A program made the translations under genes and the position numbers. This document shows, one piece after another, positions 1-8,083 of a stretch of 25,483 nucleotides of DNA. Every line of letters starts with the position of its first letter. Position 1 is the stretch's first letter. The notes beneath the pieces are model-generated. The model made no database searches. It was not told the DNA's origin and worked only from the letters and a program-made list of their open reading frames with translations. Source of the stretch: Ruminococcaceae bacterium UBA1236 (GTDB taxonomy: Bacteria; Bacillota; Clostridia; Oscillospirales; Acutalibacteraceae). The stretch covers positions 43,470-68,952 of the forward strand of contig DBWO01000025.1 of NCBI GenBank assembly GCA_002309055.1, read 5' to 3'.

Positions 1-1163
1 ATATACATAAGCGGGCAGATGTAGCTGAGCACAACGCCTGTGTCTTTAAGCTTTTTGCCGTAAGGTGATTTGCTGAATTCTTCGCATACGGCGGGAGCGG
101 CGGTGAAAACTGTGGGAACGGAAACTTTTGAGAGACCGTTTTTCTTAAGACCCTCGGCAACATTGTCTGTCCATTCTTTGAGCTGCGCCATTGAAAGATG
201 GGGGCAACCCACAAAGCAGAGCTTGGGAGAAGCGTTGATATCCTTCCACATAATGGGGTAATTATCCTGTACTCTCTTGAGCTCGGCATCGTCAATCACA
301 TAAACCTGAGCGTTTTCGGCGATAAGGTTTTCGCCGGATTCAACCGCTTCGGGAGTGAGCCCGTCAATATGATAGAGACCGACCGCGCCGTTTGATGCTG
401 TGGCGGCGCCGAAATCCTTGAGATATGCTTTCACATCGTCGTTAAGGTCGTTGCCGAGCCATTTATCGAGGCCTTTGACATATGGCACATCTTCCATAAC
501 CTTCATACCGATAGCTGAGCCCAGAATCTGCGCCTCGGGCTTTCCGGTGGTTTTAACCTCGACAATCCAGGTGGCTTTTCTGCCCTCATCGGTGAGAAGG
601 CCGAAATACGGAACAAATCCTACTATTGAGCCGAAGAGCTCAATTATGCCGCTGTTTCTGTTGCATCTCGCGCCGAGCACGGAGTTAGCGTAAACAACCG
701 CCGAGGACTCTGCCCATGAGAGGTAGTCCCCTTTCTTCGGGATGTTGCCGACCTCGTCCATATAGCAGGTGCAGGTGTAGGAATCATCATCGATAAGGCC
801 GAGCTTTTCAAGCTGGCTGTCGTAACTGTCCTGCATGGAGTACATAAACTTTTTGAAAACAATCTTTTCAAGGAAGCTCGCAGGCACATTGGGGTCAATT
901 GGTTTCGGGTCAACGGAAAACTTTTGCTGTGAGAAAGCGCCGCCTTCGATAAGCTGATCCATAAGGTTATAAACGGGTTTCATAACCTTGAGACCGAAGC
1001 TCGTTACGAGGTGACCTTTTGTGCTCGTGACGGGCACCATTTTCTCTGCGCCGAATGCGTCGCCGTAAAGAACAAGGGTTTTCATAACCTTTGCCATGGT
1101 TTCGCCCTTCGAGCCGTCAAGAATGGCTTTTTGCTCGTCTGTGAGGGTCATTTTGTAATCCAT
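1..1163 (-). CDS. Aconitase X family dehydratase, catalytic (large) subunit, 3' end cut by the window edge
   Basis: The reading frame stays open from the ATG at 1161-1163 to the left edge (387 codons) without a stop. The product belongs to the aconitase X (AcnX, former DUF521) superfamily, Fe-S dehydratases that include cis-3-hydroxy-L-proline dehydratase and archaeal phosphomevalonate dehydratase. Visible family signatures are SWAESSAVVYANSVLG followed by ARCNRNSG, the substrate-pocket region, then VGCPHLS and, close to the edge, a YICPLMY segment; the Cys residues in these are candidate cluster ligands. Large subunits of the family are about 400 residues, so only a short C-terminal tail should be missing. 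A good ribosome binding site (AAAGGATG) precedes the ATG. It lies 31 bases behind trkH and is probably the last or next-to-last gene of that operon. The small swivel subunit (former DUF126) would be expected just beyond the edge. Substrate cannot be assigned: no proline or mevalonate gene is nearby. Confidence 0.85.
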   Translation of the reverse strand, partial: MDYKMTLTDEQKAILDGSKGETMAKVMKTLVLYGDAFGAEKMVPVTSTKGHLVTSFGLKVMKPVYNLMDQLIEGGAFSQQKFSVDPKPIDPNVPASFLEKIVFKKFMYSMQDSYDSQLEKLGLIDDDSYTCTCYMDEVGNIPKKGDYLSWAESSAVVYANSVLGARCNRNSGIIELFGSIVGFVPYFGLLTDEGRKATWIVEVKTTGKPEAQILGSAIGMKVMEDVPYVKGLDKWLGNDLNDDVKAYLKDFGAATASNGAVGLYHIDGLTPEAVESGENLIAENAQVYVIDDAELKRVQDNYPIMWKDINASPKLCFVGCPHLSMAQLKEWTDNVAEGLKKNGLSKVSVPTVFTAAPAVCEEFSKSPYGKKLKDTGVVLSYICPLMY

Positions 1164-1194
1164 ACAGAAACATCCTTTCTATTTTTTGCGTTCA

Positions 1195-2649
1195 TCACGC
1201 GTTTTTGTGAGGGATAATGTACTTGGAGAAAATCATAAACATCGGGATAAGCTCAAGCCTGCCGGCGAGCATATCGAATGTTAAAACAACCTTTGAGAGG
1301 CTTGAAAGCTCGGTGAAATTGCCGTAGGGGCCGATTTCGCTGAACGCGGGGCCAACGTTATTGATACAAGTGACAACGGATGTCAGGCTCGTTATCATAT
1401 CGTGACCGTCAATTGCAATAATGAAAACGGAGATAAATATAACGATAACATAAATAGCGAGGAAATTAACAACGCCCGTAACTATCTCCTCGTCAACCGC
1501 TCTGCCGTCCATCTTTACGCCCTCAACCCTCTTGGGATTGAACGCTTTTTTAATGGTTCTCTTTGCGTTTTTCGCAAGTATGGCGACTCTCGAAATCTTA
1601 AGTCCGCCGCCCGTTGAGCCCGCGCACGCGCCCATAAACATAAGAAGATACAGCACGATTTTCGAGAGAGTGGGCCACATATCAAAATTGGTGGTGGTGA
1701 AACCTGTGGTTGATATAATGGACGACACCTGGAAAAACGCAAGACGCAGAGACTGCGAGAAGGGATGACGCGTGACAGTGAGCTGAAGGGTAATAATCAG
1801 GGTGGCGGCGGCGATAGTGCCGATATACCACCTGAGCTCCTCGTCCTTGAAAATCTGGCGCCAGTGGCCTTTGAGCGAAATATAATAGAGGTTGAAGTTA
1901 ACGCCGTAAAGCACCATAAAGACAGCGATAATTATTTCGCAGTAAGCGCTCGCGTAGCCCTCAATGCTGTTATTAAGCACACTGAAGCCGCCCGTTCCTG
2001 CTGTGGCGAAAGCGGTGCAAACGCTGTCAAACAGGGGCATTTTTCCGATGCAGAGAAGCCCTATGAGCAGAAGGGTCATACCGATATAAATGGCGTAAAG
2101 GATTCTTGCCGATGCCCTTAAGCGCGAAACAAGTTTGCCGACACTAGGGCCGGGCACTTCCGCGCGCATTATATGCATAGCGGAGCCCTCTGTTTTTGGC
2201 ATAATCGCGATTGCGAACACAAGGATGCCCATACCGCCTATAAAGTGAGTAAAGCTCCTCCAGAAAAGTATGCTTTTGGGAAGAGTCTGTATGCTCGTGA
2301 GTATCGTTGAGCCCGTGGTGGTGAAGCCGGAAACCGTTTCAAAGAAGGCGTTCACATAATTCGGAACTGCTCCGCTTATAACAAACGGGAGTGCGCCGAA
2401 AGCGGACATAAACAGCCACGTAAGGGCAACGAGCACATAGCCGTCCCTTGCGTATATTTTATCTTTTTCGGCTTTTTTGATTTTCATAATCCCGCCCACA
2501 GAGCCGAGAGCGACTATGGTGATGAGAAACGCAAGACAGGTTTTGAACTCCTCCCTGTAGATGACGGAAATCATCACAGGGAGCACCATTAGTATCGCCT
2601 CAAGCTGCAATATGGAGCCAAGCACATTGTAAATCTTTTTATAATTCAA
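1195..2649 (-). CDS. trkH: TrkH/KtrB-family potassium uptake protein, membrane subunit
   Basis: This 484-residue polytopic membrane protein forms the K+ pathway of a Trk/Ktr uptake system and works with the cytosolic NAD-binding TrkA encoded immediately upstream. The four pore-loop repeats that line the selectivity filter are visible, each centred on a glycine: SGFTTTGSTIL, TAGTGGFSV, ISTTGFTTTNFD and CINNVGPAFSEIG. Length is normal for TrkH. The start is not ATG: the frame opens with TTG at 2647-2649, preceded at good spacing by GGGTGA, and there is no in-frame ATG before the first membrane helix. The gap to trkA is only 15 bases, which supports co-transcription. Whether it behaves as a Na+- or H+-coupled carrier or a channel cannot be read from the sequence. 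Confidence 0.95.
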   Translation of the reverse strand: MNYKKIYNVLGSILQLEAILMVLPVMISVIYREEFKTCLAFLITIVALGSVGGIMKIKKAEKDKIYARDGYVLVALTWLFMSAFGALPFVISGAVPNYVNAFFETVSGFTTTGSTILTSIQTLPKSILFWRSFTHFIGGMGILVFAIAIMPKTEGSAMHIMRAEVPGPSVGKLVSRLRASARILYAIYIGMTLLLIGLLCIGKMPLFDSVCTAFATAGTGGFSVLNNSIEGYASAYCEIIIAVFMVLYGVNFNLYYISLKGHWRQIFKDEELRWYIGTIAAATLIITLQLTVTRHPFSQSLRLAFFQVSSIISTTGFTTTNFDMWPTLSKIVLYLLMFMGACAGSTGGGLKISRVAILAKNAKRTIKKAFNPKRVEGVKMDGRAVDEEIVTGVVNFLAIYVIVIFISVFIIAIDGHDMITSLTSVVTCINNVGPAFSEIGPYGNFTELSSLSKVVLTFDMLAGRLELIPMFMIFSKYIIPHKNA

Positions 2650-2664
2650 TTGAGGTCACCCGTA

Positions 2665-4020
2665 TCAGTTGAAAATATCGTTAAGGCCGGTAAGAGTTCT
2701 GCCGGCGGTAACTACGATAACACGGTCATCCGCGAGCATGAAATCATCGCCGCCCGGGAATATGATTCTGCCTTTTCTGATGATTGCGACAACGAGAAGG
2801 TCGGAATGCATCCTGATGTCCTTAAACGGCACATTTTCGTATTTTACGCCTTCGGACACGGTGAATTCCATTGCCTCAACCTTGCCGCCGACGAGTTTGT
2901 AAAGGGTGTTAATCTGAGAGTTATCCTCGGAGTTGCGAAGAGCCCTGACATATCTTGTAACGAGAGACGCCGCTACAAGCTGGGGCGAAATAACGGTTTC
3001 AAGCCCTATATCGGTGATAATCGAATAAGAGTGCCTGTCAACCTTGGTGATAACTTTCTTGACATTTTTTGAGTAAGCATACATTGAAACGATGATGTTT
3101 TCCTCGTCTATGCCCGTAAGAGCGATAAGCGCGTCCTGGCTTTCAATGTTCTGCTCGTCAAGCACGTCCTGGTCCGTGCCGTCGCCGCAGATAACGGAAA
3201 CGTCGTCAAGCGCCTCGGAAAGCGCTCTGCATCTCGCTTCGTTGCTCTCGATGAGCTTTATGTTTCTGCCCGTCTGTGAGAGAAGCTGAGAGAGATAGAG
3301 ACCTATCCTGCCGCCGCCGACTATCATAACATTATTGATTTTCTGCTGATAAACACCTATTGCTCTGAGGAAAGCGGTTATTTCGGAGCGCGTGCCCGTA
3401 AGACTTATTGAATCATTCACGTTAATAACAAAGTCGCCCGAGGGGATTGTAACATCGTTGCCCCTCTGCACAGCGCAGATAAGCACCTTCTGCTTGAACT
3501 TCTTTCTGATATCGACAACCGCCATTTCGCACAGCGGGTTATCGTCGTGCACAACTATCCTCGCAATTTCAACCTTACCGCCCGCGAAGGAGTCAACATT
3601 CGCCACGGAGGGGAAGCGGATAATTCTGGCTATTTCATTCGCAACCTCATATTCGGGGTTAACGACGAGATTTATGCCGATTTTTTCACGCAGAAAGTTG
3701 TTCTGGCTTGAATAATCGGGATTTCTTACTCTTGCAACGGTGTGCTCCGTGCCGAGCTTGTTTGCAAACATACAGCACAGGATATTTATTTCATCCGAAG
3801 AGGTGCAGGCGATAACGAGGTCCGCTTTTCTTGCTCCCGCTTCATCAAGAACATCTATGCTTACGGCGTTGCCGCAAATGCCCATAACATCGTAGGTGTC
3901 AACAATATTGGTCACCTTTGAGCTGTTAATGTCCACCGCGACTATGTCGTGGCCTTCTCCGGCAAGCTGGGATGTAAGAGTGGCTCCGAGCTTGCCCTGG
4001 CCGACTATGATAATATTCAT
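2665..4020 (-). CDS. trkA: TrkA, NAD-binding regulatory subunit of the Trk potassium uptake system
   Basis: This 451-residue cytosolic protein gates the TrkH pore in response to nucleotides. It has the classic duplicated architecture: a first Rossmann RCK domain beginning with IIIVGQGKLG at the N-terminus and ending its beta-alpha-beta unit in an acidic residue (VAVDIN), a TrkA_C domain around residues 140-220, a second Rossmann fold starting at VMIVGGGRIG near residue 231, and a second TrkA_C domain at the C-terminus. The length equals that of double-domain TrkA proteins rather than the single-domain KtrA type. The start ATG at 4018-4020 has GAAAGGA upstream and lies 3 bases after the stop of the MFS gene. 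It sits directly ahead of trkH in one operon. Confidence 0.95.
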   Translation of the reverse strand: MNIIIVGQGKLGATLTSQLAGEGHDIVAVDINSSKVTNIVDTYDVMGICGNAVSIDVLDEAGARKADLVIACTSSDEINILCCMFANKLGTEHTVARVRNPDYSSQNNFLREKIGINLVVNPEYEVANEIARIIRFPSVANVDSFAGGKVEIARIVVHDDNPLCEMAVVDIRKKFKQKVLICAVQRGNDVTIPSGDFVINVNDSISLTGTRSEITAFLRAIGVYQQKINNVMIVGGGRIGLYLSQLLSQTGRNIKLIESNEARCRALSEALDDVSVICGDGTDQDVLDEQNIESQDALIALTGIDEENIIVSMYAYSKNVKKVITKVDRHSYSIITDIGLETVISPQLVAASLVTRYVRALRNSEDNSQINTLYKLVGGKVEAMEFTVSEGVKYENVPFKDIRMHSDLLVVAIIRKGRIIFPGGDDFMLADDRVIVVTAGRTLTGLNDIFN

Positions 4021-4023
4021 AAA

Positions 4024-5388
4024 TCAGTTTTCCTTTCGGCTTTCACTTTCAACCTTTCTCCACTCTTTGATGAGGAATACAAGAGGAACAAACACAAAGA
4101 GCGCAGCAATTGACGCCGCGAGGAATATGTGCGGCGGAGGAACATTGACAATCTCGCTGTAGTCATTGGTATAAGTCTTTACCGCGAATCTCTCTGTTAC
4201 AAACGAGCCGATTATCGGGCCGATTATCATGGGGAGCATAACGCAGAATATCATCCTTACGCCCTGGAGCGCGCCCGCCTTATCCTCCGGCGTGAAATCG
4301 CGCACGGCGGCCGAAAGCATAATGCCCATAAGGCCGTATCCGGCGAGGAATATCACGGCGCAGACGGCAAACGAAACAAGGTTTTTCGCAAAGTAAACAG
4401 CTATGAGACCGGCAATAAAGAACAGAATAGAGGGAATTGAGAAATTCGCCTTGCCGTGTTTATCCATAAGCGAGCCCATAATGACAGCGCCCGCGATTAT
4501 TCCACCGATAGCGAGCACAGCCCCGATTGCGACAGCCGGGGTTATATTGAGATTTGCAAAATCAAGGCCTATCTGATGCTGAACATAGATGAAAAGATAA
4601 GGGAAAAAAATCTGAACGGCAATATTATAAATCGCGAAGCAGGAAAGAGAGAGGTAAAGACCTCTGTTGCCCTTTATAACGGAGGGCCTGAAGCCGTAAA
4701 TAAGGTCTGCCCAGAAATTGGTTTCTTTTTTGATACCGGAGCGTGAATCCTTTACGGTGAAAAGGCCGAGGATACCGCAGGCGGTAACGAGCACACCGAG
4801 GCCGATGAAGCATGCGGGATAGCCGAACGAAGAGGCAAGCACGCCGAAAGCGACCGTAACAATCACCATTGCGAGCACTGGAAGAGTGGCAAGCACGCCC
4901 TCTGTCCTCGCGCGGTTTCTTGTGGTGGTGACGTCGGTAATCCAGGCGTTGAACGCCGCGTCGTTACTTGTTGAGCCGAAGAAGGTCATAACGCAGTCCA
5001 TTACGATAACAAGCGAAACGGCCACCATAAGGGCCTTTGCGGCTTCGGAGTCAATTTTGAGATTGAGGCCGAGAACATTCGCGACATTTTCTCTTGAGAT
5101 AAGGGCAAACGCCATAACGGTAAAGCCCCAGATTATATAGCCGCCGCAAAGGAAAATCTTTCTTTTATTCAGCTTGTCGCTGAGGGTACCCATAAGAAGA
5201 GTGGCAAGAACGGCAACAACGGATGACGCCGCAACCATGTGTGAGATATCAACGCTTGTGCCGCCGATTTTATTATAGAGGAAGGTGTTGAAATAGTTGT
5301 TTTCAACCGCCCAGGCGACCTGACCCATAAAACCGAAAAGGATGATGTTGAACATCAGTCTTCCGCCGAGCTTATCACTTTTTTCCAT
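4024..5388 (-). CDS. Major facilitator superfamily transporter
   Basis: A 454-residue hydrophobic protein with about twelve predicted membrane segments and a short cytoplasmic N-terminus. The MFS signature between helices 2 and 3 is present as MGTLSDKLNKRKIF (G-x-x-x-D-K/R-x-x-[RK]-[RK]). The N-terminal helix (GQVAWAVENNYFNTFLY) resembles sugar-type MFS/GPH carriers, but substrate and direction cannot be decided. A strong ribosome binding site (AGGAGG) precedes the ATG, and the gene overlaps the 3' end of the upstream metallophosphoesterase gene by 14 bases, so the two are likely translationally coupled. The trkA start lies 3 bases past its stop. Its place between a phosphoesterase and the potassium genes suggests shared expression rather than a clear shared pathway. 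Confidence 0.9.
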   Translation of the reverse strand: MEKSDKLGGRLMFNIILFGFMGQVAWAVENNYFNTFLYNKIGGTSVDISHMVAASSVVAVLATLLMGTLSDKLNKRKIFLCGGYIIWGFTVMAFALISRENVANVLGLNLKIDSEAAKALMVAVSLVIVMDCVMTFFGSTSNDAAFNAWITDVTTTRNRARTEGVLATLPVLAMVIVTVAFGVLASSFGYPACFIGLGVLVTACGILGLFTVKDSRSGIKKETNFWADLIYGFRPSVIKGNRGLYLSLSCFAIYNIAVQIFFPYLFIYVQHQIGLDFANLNITPAVAIGAVLAIGGIIAGAVIMGSLMDKHGKANFSIPSILFFIAGLIAVYFAKNLVSFAVCAVIFLAGYGLMGIMLSAAVRDFTPEDKAGALQGVRMIFCVMLPMIIGPIIGSFVTERFAVKTYTNDYSEIVNVPPPHIFLAASIAALFVFVPLVFLIKEWRKVESESRKEN

Positions 5389-6496
5389 TGAATAATCCTC
5401 CTGCAGTTATTTTATATATGACTGCCGCGGCAGCCGCAACCCCTGCGGCGCGCGCGCAGATATGCATAATCTGACTTTGCCTGTCGTTAATGGTTCTGAA
5501 TACCGGGCCGAGAGACTCGCTTTTAAGGCCGAAATCCTTGAAGTGCGCAAGCTCCTGCCTGAACACTCCGGGATTATCTTCGCTGAGCTCAACATATCTC
5601 ACGCAGGAACGGCAGCCGTCTGTATATGCCCTGAAGCCCGCCGTTTTGTGCTGAGCGAGGAATATGCCGTCAACAAAGCCGGAGAAATCATTGAGATGGT
5701 CGTGACCGAAAAACGCGGCTTTCACTCCGCCCGTCTTTTTCCAGCTTTCAAACTGACCGTTGTTTATATCCGGTGAGCACGGTCCTTCGCCGACATAACC
5801 TTCGGTGCCCTTCGCGCCGACATATCTTGTGCCGGAATGCGAATTATATCCTTTAACGCTCACAGGCAGCTCATAGAAATGAGCTTTTCTGAGCAGCCTG
5901 TATTCCTCGGGAACGGGAGTGTGCTGAAAGATGTATGAGGGAAGCACTTTGCCTGCTTTTTCGTTAAGCTCCGCGTAAGTTTTTTCAAACCACTCTATCT
6001 GATCCGTATGAACGAAATCATAATGTGATTTGCTTCTGTCTTCATACAGATTATTTGAATCGAGGAACCAGAGTATCGCTTCGGGAGTTTCTCCATCCGA
6101 AGAATAAAGCACCTCGTAATAATCCGCTTTGCCCGGAACGCCTTCCGCTCTTAAATTCAGAAGCGGCACACGCGAATATGCTTCAATCACTTTTTCGTCA
6201 ATTCCCGGGTCGTGCTCGTGATTGCCCATAATCGCGTAAACGGGTATTCCCCTGCCCGTAGCAGGAGCGCAGAGAGCGGAAATCCCTTTGACAAACTCAT
6301 CGGGATTATCCCGGCAAATCTCCGTATCAAAGTTATCGCCGAGCAAAACACATATATCCGGCTCATATTTATTCAGAGCCGCAATCATCATTTTCTGCAT
6401 ATCCGTAAAACGCAGAGAAGTTTTGTAATCGGGTTTTTCGTGCAGGTCGCCGAAAAGCAGCATACCGAATTTACCCGTTTCTTTATTGAATCGCAT
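5375..6496 (-). CDS. Calcineurin-like metallophosphoesterase with a C-terminal membrane tail (copy 1)
   Basis: This 373-residue protein carries all classical metallophosphoesterase motifs: D17-x-H19 (FGDLHE), G53-D-N (LLGDNFD), G91-N-H-E, H192 (FQHTPVP) and G264-H-D-H, which together bind two metal ions and catalyse phosphoester hydrolysis. Around residues 347-366 there is an alanine-rich hydrophobic stretch followed by a short Lys-ending tail, which looks like a C-terminal membrane anchor with the enzyme domain on the cytoplasmic side. The start chosen is the ATG at 6494-6496, with GGAGGTG 9 bases upstream; an in-frame ATG at 6536-6538 overlaps the predicted -10 box and would precede the transcript start. 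It is the first gene of the operon and overlaps the MFS gene by 14 bases. The protein at 16962-18101 has the same layout and is a probable paralogue. Substrate is unknown. Confidence 0.88.
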   Translation of the reverse strand: MRFNKETGKFGMLLFGDLHEKPDYKTSLRFTDMQKMMIAALNKYEPDICVLLGDNFDTEICRDNPDEFVKGISALCAPATGRGIPVYAIMGNHEHDPGIDEKVIEAYSRVPLLNLRAEGVPGKADYYEVLYSSDGETPEAILWFLDSNNLYEDRSKSHYDFVHTDQIEWFEKTYAELNEKAGKVLPSYIFQHTPVPEEYRLLRKAHFYELPVSVKGYNSHSGTRYVGAKGTEGYVGEGPCSPDINNGQFESWKKTGGVKAAFFGHDHLNDFSGFVDGIFLAQHKTAGFRAYTDGCRSCVRYVELSEDNPGVFRQELAHFKDFGLKSESLGPVFRTINDRQSQIMHICARAAGVAAAAAVIYKITAGGLFNGKK

Positions 6497-6526
6497 AATG
6501 GGCGTCACCTCCCCATTTTCCGCTAA

Positions 6527-6556
6527 ATTATACCACACTATATCTCACGTTTGCAA
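6527..6556 (-). promoter_or_regulatory. Predicted promoter of the metallophosphoesterase-MFS-trkAH operon
   Basis: On the minus strand, TTGCAA (6551-6556) and TATAAT (6527-6532) are separated by 18 bases, with an extended -10 TG one base before the TATAAT. The predicted start of transcription near 6520 lies just upstream of the ribosome binding site and supports the ATG at 6496. It is divergent from the GH30 promoter. Confidence 0.7.
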
Positions 6557-6600
6557 TATATACCGTTAAAATAATTATATATTAAAATTCACCTTTAATA

Positions 6601-6629
6601 TTGTCATAACGGCGGGTGTATGATAAAAT
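6601..6629 (+). promoter_or_regulatory. Predicted promoter of the GH30 gene
   Basis: TTGTCA (6601-6606), 17 bases, then TAAAAT (6624-6629) with an extended -10 TG at 6621-6622. The expected transcript start near 6636 lies downstream of the first in-frame ATG (6620) and upstream of the ATG at 6674, so it decides the start of the coding region. Confidence 0.65.
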
Positions 6630-6673
6630 TATTGTGTATACCTGCGCACAGCTTTCTGAAAGGACATTATCGG

Positions 6674-8080
6674 ATGAAAAGTTTTATCTGCGTTATACTC
6701 TCATTTTTCCAGATCATTTTATTTAATATTGTATCAATCGGTAAAACACAGACAATCGGAGTAAACAGATTTATGGAGCATCAGATATTCGAAGGATTCG
6801 GCACATCATCGGCATGGTGGAGCCAGACAATTGAAGATGAGGAAACAGCGAGAGAAATAGCCCGCCTGCTCTATGACAAAGAGACGGGACTCGGGCTTAA
6901 AACCTATCGCTACAATATAGGCGGCGGCGAAGCGGACAATCCCGGCTGCCGTATAGGGGACATAACAAGAAGAACGGAAAGCTTCTATGTTTTCAATAAA
7001 GAAAGCGGCAAATGGGAATATGATTTTTCGCGCGACGCGAACGCCGTGAGAATGATGAAACTTGCCGTTGAATACGGTGCGGATGAGGTTATCCTCTTCT
7101 GCAACTCCCCGCACTATTCGATGACCGTCAGCGGTCACGCCTCGGGCGGATTGGAAAAGAAGGCAAACAATCTGCCAAAGGAAAACTACGGCGCGTTTGT
7201 AGACTATGTGCTCACAATCGCAGACCATTTTGTTTCGGAAGGTATTCCGGTTAAATATATATCCCCCATAAACGAGCCTCAGTGGGACTGGGGCGGCGAA
7301 TGGGTCGGGCAGGAAGGGTGCCACTATGACGTTGATCAGTGCATTGAGCTGCTTGAGCTTTTCGCGGTTACGATGAAAGAGAGAAACTGCCCTTACGGCC
7401 TCAGCGGCCCCGAAAGCGGACAGCTTACATGGGATTATTACGATTATGTTGACAGATATCTCGGCAGTGAAATCATAAAAGATTACTGCGATCACTACGC
7501 GGGTCACAGCTACTGGATGGACGATAATTTCGGCGGAAAAGAGCAATTCGGCGCTAAGATGGCGGAGGAATACCCCGACATTAAATTTGAAATGACAGAG
7601 TGGTGCGAGCTTCCGCTTAAGATTGACAGCAAAACCATTGACAGCGGCATAAGAATGGCAAACACCATGATTCAGGATCTGTCGCTTATGAACGCTGTTT
7701 CCTGGGCAAGCTGGACCGCCGTAAACGGCGACGGCCTTATGGAGATAATCGACGGCGAGCTGACAATATACAACCGCTACTATGCCTATATGCAGTTTTC
7801 GCGTTTCATAGAGCCCGGCATGGCGCGTGTTGACATGATGGACAGCGAGAAAAACTTTGATATCGCTCATGTCGCTTTCTGCGGAAACGGCAAAACTGTG
7901 ATTGTGCTCGTTAACAACAGCGAGAGCGAAAAGAAGATTAATTTAACGGGTTGTCCCGCAGAATACGAAATCTACACAACAGACAGCTCGCATAACTGCG
8001 AGAAAACCGGAGAAGGCAGACTTCTCACGGGAGCAGAGCTGCCGGCGAGAAGCATAACAACAATAGTCGCAAACAGATAA
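6674..8080 (+). CDS. Secreted or membrane-anchored glycoside hydrolase family 30 enzyme
   Basis: A 468-residue GH30-type beta-glycanase whose closest recognisable relatives are the endo-beta-1,6-galactanase-like members (Glyco_hydr_30_2). Family marks are the N-terminal FEGFGTSSAWW, YRYNIGGGE on an early strand of the (beta/alpha)8 barrel, the acid/base glutamate E201 in SPINEPQWDW and the nucleophile E309 in EMTEWCEL; a short beta-sandwich ends the protein. Residues 1-23 form a hydrophobic signal or anchor (MKSFICVILSFF...), so it acts outside the membrane. The ATG at 6674 is chosen because it has GAAAGGA 9 bases upstream and lies after the predicted transcript start; an ATG at 6620 overlaps the promoter. 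No carbohydrate transporter or other glycosidase is nearby, so the polysaccharide is uncertain; exact specificity is inference. Confidence 0.88.
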   Translation: MKSFICVILSFFQIILFNIVSIGKTQTIGVNRFMEHQIFEGFGTSSAWWSQTIEDEETAREIARLLYDKETGLGLKTYRYNIGGGEADNPGCRIGDITRRTESFYVFNKESGKWEYDFSRDANAVRMMKLAVEYGADEVILFCNSPHYSMTVSGHASGGLEKKANNLPKENYGAFVDYVLTIADHFVSEGIPVKYISPINEPQWDWGGEWVGQEGCHYDVDQCIELLELFAVTMKERNCPYGLSGPESGQLTWDYYDYVDRYLGSEIIKDYCDHYAGHSYWMDDNFGGKEQFGAKMAEEYPDIKFEMTEWCELPLKIDSKTIDSGIRMANTMIQDLSLMNAVSWASWTAVNGDGLMEIIDGELTIYNRYYAYMQFSRFIEPGMARVDMMDSEKNFDIAHVAFCGNGKTVIVLVNNSESEKKINLTGCPAEYEIYTTDSSHNCEKTGEGRLLTGAELPARSITTIVANR

Positions 8081-8083
8081 GCA

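Noticed and set aside
6620..6673. Upstream ATG start for the GH30 gene
   Set aside because: It overlaps the predicted promoter and has no good ribosome binding site, while the ATG at 6674 has both a site and a signal peptide directly after it.
6806..7870. Long open frame of 354 codons on the minus strand inside the GH30 gene
   Set aside because: The translation is a Val/Phe/Ala-rich shadow with no family signature, whereas the plus strand encodes a complete GH30 protein with catalytic residues; no ribosome binding site supports it.
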